Below, piece by piece: positions 36,265 to 42,137 of a DNA stretch of 42,137 bases (its first letter is position 1; each line of letters starts with the position of its first letter). The notes under the pieces were generated by a model. It ran no database searches. It was not told where the DNA came from and was given only the letters and a program-made list of their open reading frames with translations. This stretch comes from Acidobacteriota bacterium (GTDB lineage: Bacteria > Acidobacteriota > JAAYUB01): positions 1 to 42,137 of the forward strand of contig JAFGRT010000042.1 in NCBI GenBank assembly GCA_016935015.1, in the 5' to 3' direction. The translations under genes and the position numbers were made by a program.

Positions 36265-37518
36265 CTATTCCAGAGGGATCGTTTTGGTGATTTTCCGGAC
36301 GGCGCCGCTGTAATCCTTCACGGAAATGTCCAGCTTGGCCTCGTTCATGCCGGTGAAAGGTTCGGTGAAATGGGTAAATGAGCCGTCCGGTTCCAGCCGG
36401 ACTTTCTTGTTGTTGATGTACACGATATTGTCCGCGTCCGTTTCGCCGAATATCTCAAGGATATTGCCGATCACCACGATCCGTTTCAGATCGAAGCGAA
36501 TGGAATCGGCCGGATTCAGCTTTTTCGGTCGCACGGCGAACATCCCGGTCGGCATGCTCGGATACCCTTCGATGCTGTTGCGGTCGATGGCCACCACCCG
36601 CCAGTAATAGATACCGTAGGGCAGGCCGCTGAGGGTGAGGTGATCACGACCGGTGACTTCCGTTTCCTGCAGTACCGGGTAGAACTTCGAATCCGTGGCG
36701 ATGGTGACGCGGTAACGCTGGGCTTCGGGAACTTCCTGCCAGCGCAGGGTGATGCGCATGGACTGGGGATTGTTGCTGGTAAATACTTCGCTGTGCCGGG
36801 GCACCAGCAAGGAGGGCCGATCGGGCAGTCGGGTTTTTTTGAGTTGCTCACCTTCGGCCGTGACGCCCTCGTTGGCCACCAGACGCAAGGATTCCCTTGA
36901 TTGCTTGTTGGTCACTTCCGCTTCACCGCGGTCCACCCGAAATTCGGCCACTCCTTCCTGGGAATCGAATACGGCACTGGCGCTGGTGTTCTCGCCGACA
37001 TCGGCGAAAGCAGTGGAAGTCTCCACCTTGGAACTGGACAATTCACTCTCCTTCATCCCTGTCGACAGATCCAGGGCGCCATCGGCCAGTTCGACGTTGA
37101 CCAGGCGCTTCAGGCTGGAGCGGTCCTCGTAGCTCTCCAGGATGGAGATTAAGGAATCGGGCTTGACTTCATAGACGGTGCCGTCGAAAAAGACGATGCG
37201 GCAGCTGCTGTTGGAGTCGGTCTTGATCAGATCACCCGGATAGAGCTCCTTGACCTGATCGGCCTGAACCCATTCGTAATCGGACAACGGCTTGACCTTG
37301 ACGCTGCCGTCGACGAACATGAAACGGGCGGCACGCTTGGCCAGCATTTCCAACGGTTGATCGGAACCGGCGGCCGGATCAGGCAGACCGTAGCGGTTCA
37401 GCAGCCACAGGCTGACGACCAGGAGGAGCAACAGAATCACGATCACCCAGAAGCGGACGGCACGGAAGGGGATCGTTTTCCATTCAACAAAATCGTAAAC
37501 CGCTCTTTTGCGTTTCAT
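36265..37518 (-). CDS. Membrane-anchored FecR-domain protein
   Basis: A 417-residue protein with a basic N-terminus and one transmembrane helix (about 21-40), the rest being periplasmic. A FecR-type beta domain occupies roughly 75-220 ('LYPGDLIKTDSNSSCRIVFFDGT', 'SAVFDSQEGVAEFRVDRGEAEVT' in pieces). It is followed by a fibronectin-like domain ('LRWQEVPEAQRYRVTIA', 'LPYGIYYWRVVAID', about 255-320) and a C-terminal beta domain resembling a bacterial Ig-like fold. Such FecR proteins without a sigma-factor partner are common in Acidobacteria-like genomes and may bind peptidoglycan or polysaccharide; the role is not established. It is the promoter-proximal gene of the rod-shape cluster. The ribosome binding site is weak. 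Confidence 0.85.
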   Translation of the reverse strand: MKRKRAVYDFVEWKTIPFRAVRFWVIVILLLLLVVSLWLLNRYGLPDPAAGSDQPLEMLAKRAARFMFVDGSVKVKPLSDYEWVQADQVKELYPGDLIKTDSNSSCRIVFFDGTVYEVKPDSLISILESYEDRSSLKRLVNVELADGALDLSTGMKESELSSSKVETSTAFADVGENTSASAVFDSQEGVAEFRVDRGEAEVTNKQSRESLRLVANEGVTAEGEQLKKTRLPDRPSLLVPRHSEVFTSNNPQSMRITLRWQEVPEAQRYRVTIATDSKFYPVLQETEVTGRDHLTLSGLPYGIYYWRVVAIDRNSIEGYPSMPTGMFAVRPKKLNPADSIRFDLKRIVVIGNILEIFGETDADNIVYINNKKVRLEPDGSFTHFTEPFTGMNEAKLDISVKDYSGAVRKITKTIPLE

Positions 37519-37570
37519 ATCGTTCGGGGCCGGCGACAGGCAGCAACACGAGCTTTTCTTCGCCTTTCAA

Positions 37571-37599
37571 ATAATATAGAATGCGTTTGGCGAATGCAA
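37571..37599 (-). promoter_or_regulatory. Predicted sigma70 promoter of the FecR/GGDEF/mre operon
   Basis: On the minus strand, -35 TTGCAT (37594-37599) and -10 TATTAT (37571-37576) are exactly 17 bases apart, in a locally AT-rich segment about 50 bases before the ATG at 37518. It is the only good match in the divergent region between the operon and the cupin gene. Confidence 0.6.
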
Positions 37600-37665
37600 T
37601 ATGTATTTTGAATGTTGATCTTCCGGGTGTTGCACCCACCGGCCGGCCGGCCGCAGGAGAGATAT

Positions 37666-38019
37666 ATGGACCGACACGTGATGGTTGATCACCGGCCCTG
37701 GGGCCGATTTCTGCAGCTGGATCTGGGGCCGGGGTACCAGGTCAAGCGCATTGAAGTCTTTCCAGGACAGCGGTTGAGCCTGCAGTCCCACGAACACCGG
37801 GACGAAACCTGGACGGTGGTGCGGGGGCAGGCGCTGGTGACGCTGGATGAGCAACAGCGCCGGCTGATGGTGGGAGAATCGGTACAGATCGCCCGCCGGC
37901 AAAAACACCGCGTACAGAATCCGGGCGATGAACTCCTGATATTCATCGAGGTGCAGATCGGCGACTATTTGGGGGAGGATGATATCCGGCGCTACGCGGA
38001 TGACTATGACCGCGGCTGA
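37666..38019 (+). CDS. Cupin protein (mannose-6-phosphate isomerase type II C-terminal domain-like)
   Basis: A 117-residue single-domain cupin. The start is the ATG at 37666, since CAGGAGAG lies just before it. The sequence follows the C-terminal cupin of mannose-1-phosphate guanylyltransferase/phosphomannose isomerase: 'DHRPWGRFLQLD', 'YQVKRIEVFPGQRLSLQSHEHRDETWTVVRG' in parts, 'HRVQNPGDELLIFIEVQIGDYLGEDDIRR'. The metal-binding His residues of cupin motif 1 (H33, H35) and Glu38 and the His of motif 2 are present. Stand-alone forms may isomerise mannose-6-phosphate or bind sugar phosphates. Its 3' end overlaps that of the convergent aldolase by 16 bases. Confidence 0.85.
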   Translation: MDRHVMVDHRPWGRFLQLDLGPGYQVKRIEVFPGQRLSLQSHEHRDETWTVVRGQALVTLDEQQRRLMVGESVQIARRQKHRVQNPGDELLIFIEVQIGDYLGEDDIRRYADDYDRG

Positions 38020-38825
38020 AGAAGCTTCGCCAGAATCCGGTCGGTGATCTGTTCCACCAGTTGGTCTGTAGTGGATTTCTCTCCGGCGGTCGGGGAGGTC
38101 TCCGACCCCGTTGCAGGGGAGTTGTTCGCCCCGGTAGCGGCAGCACCTCCGCCCGAATCCCGGACACGGCAGAGAGGCACTTCCCCCGGCAGACCATAAC
38201 GGGAGCGGAGCTGCGACAATTTTTCCACCTGGCTTTGAGTGAGCAGGTTGACGGAGCCCAGGCCCCTGGCCAGATAAATGATATGGGCGAAATGTTCGAT
38301 GGATTCCATGCGATAGTAGGCCTCGAACACATCTTGGCCCAAAGTCAGGGCGCCATGATTTTCCAGCAGGAAAGCATCGTGATTTTGCAGGTACGGCAAG
38401 AGGGATTGCGGTACTTCCTCAGTGCTGGGGGTGCCATACTGGGCCAGCGGGATTTCCCCCAGGGTGACGACGATTTCGGGAAGGACGCACTCCTGCAGGG
38501 GAATTCCGGCGACGGCATGGGCGGTACAGTAGGGCGGATGGGCATGGAAAACGGCCCGGATTTCGGGACGCTCATCATAGGCCAGCAAGTGCATCAAGAT
38601 CTCCGAGGAGGGCTTGATCTGTCCTTCCAGCAGGTGACCCCGGCGGTCCACCTTGACGATGAGATCCGGCGTGAGAAATCCCTTGCTTTGCCCCGTGGCC
38701 GTAGCCAGGATTTCGTCTGGGGAGATGCGCACGCTGATATTGCCGTCGTTGGCGGCCACCCAGCCGCGCAACCAGCAGCGCCGGCCAACTTCGATGATAT
38801 CTTTTCTGACATCGTATTCGTTCAT
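38004..38825 (-). CDS. Class II aldolase/adducin family protein with probable BMC encapsulation peptide
   Basis: A 273-residue protein with the ATG at 38825 chosen for the AAGG site and because homologues begin near 'DVRKDIIEVGRR'. The aldolase domain covers 1-220: 'ANDGNISVRI', 'GFLTPDLIVKVD', E75 in 'KPSSEILMH', zinc ligands H94 and H96 ('FHAHPP') and H157 ('LLENHGAL'). This matches L-fuculose-1-phosphate aldolase, which makes lactaldehyde and DHAP, and related enzymes. Residues 222-251 are a low-complexity Gly/Ala/Ser/Thr linker, and 252-270 form a short amphipathic helix ('DQLVEQITDRILAKLLQ'). This linker-plus-helix arrangement is the hallmark of cargo targeted to bacterial microcompartments. 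No shell gene is present here. Confidence 0.9.
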   Translation of the reverse strand: MNEYDVRKDIIEVGRRCWLRGWVAANDGNISVRISPDEILATATGQSKGFLTPDLIVKVDRRGHLLEGQIKPSSEILMHLLAYDERPEIRAVFHAHPPYCTAHAVAGIPLQECVLPEIVVTLGEIPLAQYGTPSTEEVPQSLLPYLQNHDAFLLENHGALTLGQDVFEAYYRMESIEHFAHIIYLARGLGSVNLLTQSQVEKLSQLRSRYGLPGEVPLCRVRDSGGGAAATGANNSPATGSETSPTAGEKSTTDQLVEQITDRILAKLLQPRS

Positions 38826-38884
38826 CACGTTAACCTTACTCCAGTATCGGTTCGACCGCAAGCCGACCGGTGCACAACCATGGG

Positions 38885-39883
38885 TCACGACCGGCCGATG
38901 TCTTCCAAGAGCCGGTCCATTCTTTCAGGCTCACCCAGCAGAATGAGGATATCCTCCGAGCAGATCCGGCTGTTCACCGGCGGATTGAAGATCATGTCCT
39001 CACTCTGTTTCTTGCGGATGCCGACAACGATGACATTGTAGTTTTGCCGGAGGTTGGAATGCAGCAGCGTGACACCGTCGAGGATAGAGCCGGCCGGAAC
39101 GGCCAACTCCTGGATCTCCAGGTGGATATTTCCCTTTTCAAATGCCATCTCGATAAAACGCATGATGTTGGGCCGAAGAATGAATTCGGCCATCTGTCGG
39201 GCGCCGATCCGGTAAGGAGAGATCACCTTGTTGGCACCGGCACGGTATAGTTTGTCTTCAGCGGTATCCTCGCTGCAACGCGAGAGAATGTAACATTCCT
39301 TGTTCAATACCCGGGCGGACAGGGTCAGATAGAGATTTTCCGCATCGGACTCGACGACGGCGACCAGCGCCCGGGCCCGCTCGACCCCGGATTTACGCAA
39401 GATTTCATCGGAAGTGGCATCTCCCTCAATGACATTCATGTGCGAATCAATGATTTGCCGGACAACCTCCGGCTTTTTCTCGATGATGACGAACGGAACT
39501 CTGCGCAACCGCAACTCCTCGGCGATGATTTTACCCATTCGCCCAAATCCGCAGACAATCACATGGTTGGACAAACTGCCGGCTTTCTTTTCCATTCTTC
39601 TTCTCCTGAAAAGATCGCGCATCTGCCCTTCAAGGATGAACTGACCGACGGCGGTGAAGGCATACAGGACGCCGAAAACACCGAACAGGATGAGGACCAT
39701 GGTCAGAGCGCGGCCCTCGGGGGTCAGCTCGTACACCTCCTTGTAACCGATGGTGGTGATGGTGATGAGGGTCATATACAGAGCGTCATACCAACTCCAC
39801 CCCATCACCAGCTGGTACCCGACGGTCCCGAAAACCAGCGACAGCAAAATCATCAACATGGCGACGATGATTTTTTTATGCAC
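38885..39883 (-). CDS. Two-helix potassium channel with TrkA-N and TrkA-C (RCK) domains
   Basis: A 332-residue inner-membrane K+ channel subunit of the MthK type. It starts at GTG 39883, with GGAGG nine bases upstream. The pore unit has helix 1 (about 4-26), pore loop with filter 'TTIGYKE' (about 43-49) and helix 2 (about 57-83). The TrkA-N Rossmann fold follows ('HVIVCGFGRMGKIIAEEL', 107-124; acidic strand-2 end 'IEKKPEVV') and then a TrkA-C domain (about 245-325). The family is gated by Ca2+ or nucleotides bound to an octameric RCK ring. The filter has Lys-Glu in place of the classic Gly-Asp after Gly-Tyr. It precedes the aldolase gene on the same strand, 59 bases apart. Confidence 0.92.
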   Translation of the reverse strand: MHKKIIVAMLMILLSLVFGTVGYQLVMGWSWYDALYMTLITITTIGYKEVYELTPEGRALTMVLILFGVFGVLYAFTAVGQFILEGQMRDLFRRRRMEKKAGSLSNHVIVCGFGRMGKIIAEELRLRRVPFVIIEKKPEVVRQIIDSHMNVIEGDATSDEILRKSGVERARALVAVVESDAENLYLTLSARVLNKECYILSRCSEDTAEDKLYRAGANKVISPYRIGARQMAEFILRPNIMRFIEMAFEKGNIHLEIQELAVPAGSILDGVTLLHSNLRQNYNVIVVGIRKKQSEDMIFNPPVNSRICSEDILILLGEPERMDRLLEDIGRS

Positions 39884-40149
39884 CCGGCCGGACCTCCACT
39901 ACAAATCGTCCGGTATCACCCACGATTTTAGATGATATCATAGCATGAATTCGGGAGAATAGACGGCCTTTTACGCCCGGCGCCATTCACCCCCGGTGCC
40001 GCCGCTGGACACAGCCGTTTCCCCATGATGCATGCCGATGGATTTGATGAAAACGGAAAGTGCAGCGGGATCATGTGGCATCGGTGAAAGGTTTCTGGTA
40101 GAGTAGCAGTCGATACGGCATATACAAGCAATGCGGAGGAGGAAACGTT

Positions 40150-40875
40150 ATGAAATACACCCTTCGGTTATGGGCGTTGGGTTTTATCGGGATGAGTCTG
40201 ATATCCACGGCATGGGGCGGGCATCATATTGTGCAGAAAATGCATGTCGATCCCATCCAAATCCAGGGACAGAACCGGCCGGCGACGGACGTCACCCGGG
40301 AAATGTGGATTGAGGCGGAACGCATGGCCACCTATGATCCGGACCAGAACATGAGCATGATCGTTCGGCTCGATGAAGGAAAAATCTTGTTTGTCCGGCA
40401 TGCCGAGAAGGTCTTTCACAGCGAGTCACTGCCCTTGCAGATGCCGCCCGACATGCAGAAAATGATGGCCATGTTCCAGTTTAAGACAGACCTGCAACGG
40501 ACCGGAAACCGGAAACAGATCAACGGCTGGAACTGTGAGGAAATCGTCATGACACTCCAGGGTTTCATGAATATGAACGTGACCCTTTGGTGTACCGGAG
40601 ATATCTCGCTGCCGTTCGCGAGTTATTACAAAATGGCAGCGGAGATGGCGTCACTCACCCCCGCGGTGAGAGAGATGCTGCAAAAAATGCAGGCGCTGGG
40701 GAATCTTTTTCCGGTCCGGCAGGAAATGACGGGTACGGTGATGGGCGTTTCCACCCGCACCACCGTGGACGTCGTTACCGCAGAGGAGATGGACATTCCG
40801 GCGGAAAGGTTTGCTGTGCCGGAAGGTTTCCGCGAAGAAAAACTGGACTTTCACAAGCTGTTGTCAAATCAATAA
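40150..40875 (+). CDS. Exported DUF4412 domain protein
   Basis: A 241-residue protein with a strong ribosome binding site (GGAGGAGG) and a signal peptide (1-23). The mature part shows the DUF4412 layout: 'EMWIEAERMATYDPDQNMSMIVRLDEGKILFV' in pieces near the start, a Met-rich amphipathic stretch 'MPPDMQKMMAMFQF' (about 97-110), 'INGWNCEEIVMTL' and 'LWCTGDI' with a possible disulfide between the two Cys, and the closing 'DIPAERFAVPEGF'. DUF4412 proteins are lipocalin/LolA-like beta-rich periplasmic proteins of unknown role. It appears to be transcribed alone. Confidence 0.88.
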   Translation: MKYTLRLWALGFIGMSLISTAWGGHHIVQKMHVDPIQIQGQNRPATDVTREMWIEAERMATYDPDQNMSMIVRLDEGKILFVRHAEKVFHSESLPLQMPPDMQKMMAMFQFKTDLQRTGNRKQINGWNCEEIVMTLQGFMNMNVTLWCTGDISLPFASYYKMAAEMASLTPAVREMLQKMQALGNLFPVRQEMTGTVMGVSTRTTVDVVTAEEMDIPAERFAVPEGFREEKLDFHKLLSNQ

Positions 40876-40997
40876 TTCTGGCCGCGCGCCCCGGACGACC
40901 TGAACCATCCTCGGTGAGGACGGACCGGCATCTTACACGATCACCGACAAAGAGTCACCCGGTTTTCATGGGGGAGAAAAGGCCAATATAGCGTTGA

Positions 40998-42137
40998 CTA
41001 TGGACGGCTCGGGCTGGCTTCCTCGTCTTCCTTGATGACGTTGTAGAGGATGATGCCGGTGGCGGTGCCGCCGCCGATCAGGGCGGCGATGACGATGCCG
41101 TTCTTGTACCAGGGGGTCTTGATCCAGTACAGGGCAGCCACATCACAGCAGTCCTTCCACAGGCGGATCCGGTTCACCGTCCGCGCCAGGCCGAAATCCA
41201 GGGCCAGATAGCCCGTGGTCTGGTTGTTGGGCTCCACCGACCACGTCGCCGTGTCGATCTCGCCGTCCACCGAATTGCGGGGCCGCGCCCCCTGCTTCCG
41301 GTTCTCCTTGGGCCAGGCCACCGCCCGCACCCGTTCAATCTTCACCTCGTCCAGATAGGCCTCGTACTCGTTCACGTGATAGGCATTGGGCCGGCCCGGC
41401 TCGGCGTTCTCGAACTGGATGGCCACCCCCGTCGCCTCCACCGGCGCAAACGTCAGCGACGCCCAGCCGTCACTGTCCGGCAACCCGCTCACGTGATTCT
41501 CCCGCTCCACCGTGCCGTCGGCGTTCACCTGCCACGCATCCAGCAACTCCCGCTCCTGGTAGCCGTTCACCAGCTCCGGCACCGGTGTCCACGCCCGCTG
41601 CGAAAGCGGCACGCTCACCGGATCCGTCGTGTACAAAATCGCCAGGTCCTTCTCCACCTGGCAGCTCTTGTCCCGCTGGCGGCCTTTCCCCGTCACCGCC
41701 GTCTGCGTCTGCGGCGAACCCAGCACGTTGGCCGCCTGGCCCGCCTCCAGCGTCGCCCCCAGCCCCGTCGCCGCGTTCGTCACCGCCAGCCGACCCGACA
41801 CCGCTTCCACCCGGTCCTGATCCGGGCCCGTCGCCACCGAACCCAGGTACCGCCCCCCATCTTCCGCCAGCCGCACCACCCCGTGCACCGACACAATCTC
41901 CGCCGTGCTGCCCGCCGGAAAATAAAAGGCCACCTGGCCCGATTGCAACGCCAGCCGCACCGCCGGCCCGCCGTCCGCCAGCCGAATCCGCGTCGCCGGG
42001 TACAACTCCACCTTGCCGCCGTTGCTCAACTGCAGCACCGTCGACGTATCCCCGGCCGTCACTTCATCGCCGGTGAAAACCGTCGCCCCCCGCGGCATCC
42101 ACACATCGTTCACCCGCGCCTCACCCCCCGCAATCAG
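40998..42137 (-). CDS. FecR-domain protein with discoidin-like segment, N-terminus cut by window edge
   Basis: The frame is open to the right edge (379 residues visible). In-frame residues 'LIAGGEARVNDVWM' upstream of a GTG at 42113 look like FecR sequence, so the real start lies outside. The first 150 residues form a FecR beta domain ('GATVFTGDEVTAGDTSTVLQL', then 'VEAVSGRLAVTNAATG'). Residues about 280-330 resemble part of an F5/8 type C fold ('SVDGEIDTATWSV', 'GYLALDFGLARTVNRIRLW'). A C-terminal transmembrane helix with a Gly-rich core ('IVIAALIGGGTATGIILYN') precedes an acidic tail ending 'ASPSRP'. This C-terminal layout is common in FecR proteins of Acidobacteria-like genomes. The coding sequence is much more GC-rich and strand-skewed than its neighbours. 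Confidence 0.8.
   Translation of the reverse strand: MIAGGEARVNDVWMPRGATVFTGDEVTAGDTSTVLQLSNGGKVELYPATRIRLADGGPAVRLALQSGQVAFYFPAGSTAEIVSVHGVVRLAEDGGRYLGSVATGPDQDRVEAVSGRLAVTNAATGLGATLEAGQAANVLGSPQTQTAVTGKGRQRDKSCQVEKDLAILYTTDPVSVPLSQRAWTPVPELVNGYQERELLDAWQVNADGTVERENHVSGLPDSDGWASLTFAPVEATGVAIQFENAEPGRPNAYHVNEYEAYLDEVKIERVRAVAWPKENRKQGARPRNSVDGEIDTATWSVEPNNQTTGYLALDFGLARTVNRIRLWKDCCDVAALYWIKTPWYKNGIVIAALIGGGTATGIILYNVIKEDEEASPSRP

Noticed and set aside
39979-40004. Weak hairpin with a G/T pair upstream of the DUF4412 gene
   Set aside because: Only seven pairs with a long loop and no T-run; not distinguishable from chance in GC-rich sequence.

Overview
The window is a chromosomal stretch from a Gram-negative bacterium. 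Evidence for an outer membrane is a PagL-like lipid A deacylase homologue, a TonB/TolA-type C-terminal domain protein, a lipoprotein signal and several Sec signal peptides. The complete mreBCD-mrdA-rodA set indicates a rod-shaped cell. The gene mix (FecR-domain proteins ending in a glycine-rich helix, a radical-SAM/DUF2344 fusion, GldG/DUF4340 ABC system, choice-of-anchor-J secreted protein, M28 peptidase) resembles Acidobacteriota or neighbouring phyla such as Aminicenantota. That placement is an inference from gene content only. No rRNA, tRNA, CRISPR array, insertion sequence or prophage was recognised.

Layout. 1-4.8 kb (minus strand): a truncated secreted beta-sandwich protein, an AmpG-like MFS permease behind a small unknown gene, and an exported M28 peptidase with its own promoter. 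5.0-9.0 kb (plus): a four-gene cluster of PagL-like protein, FAH-family enzyme, zinc-ribbon membrane protein and a class V aminotransferase broken by a one-base frameshift. 9.0-15.6 kb (minus): proline dehydrogenase and UMP kinase, then a TonB-C protein, PcrA/UvrD helicase and an NhaC-type antiporter. 15.9-17.9 kb (plus): a Gly/Arg-rich exported protein and a lipoprotein with two aspartic-protease domains. 17.9-21.2 kb (minus): a soluble hybrid histidine kinase and an exported DUF4097 protein. 21.5-26.4 kb (plus): a four-gene ABC operon (ATPase, permease, GldG-like protein, DUF4340 protein) closed by a strong terminator. 26.5-37.5 kb (minus): a tightly packed nine-gene cluster in transcription order FecR-domain protein, GGDEF protein, mreB, mreC, mreD, mrdA (PBP2), rodA, radical SAM/DUF2344, FmdB. 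37.6-42.1 kb: a cupin, a class II aldolase with a probable microcompartment-targeting tail, a TrkA-type potassium channel, a DUF4412 protein and a truncated FecR/discoidin-like protein.

How the genes work together. The rod operon is the clearest unit: MreB, MreC, MreD, PBP2 and RodA form the elongasome. It is transcribed behind a membrane-anchored FecR-domain protein and a diguanylate cyclase with an intact GGDEF site and RxxD inhibitory site, with a sigma70-like promoter directly upstream. The ABC operon resembles systems in which GldG/DUF4340 proteins are periplasmic partners of an ABC-2 exporter. The most suggestive single observation is the class II aldolase whose Gly/Ala/Ser/Thr linker and terminal amphipathic helix look like a bacterial microcompartment encapsulation peptide, although no shell gene lies in the window.

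No gene-free stretch exceeds 300 bases. The longest (895-1190, 15598-15893, 21177-21473, 39884-40149) hold candidate promoters or inverted repeats as listed, and otherwise nothing recognised.
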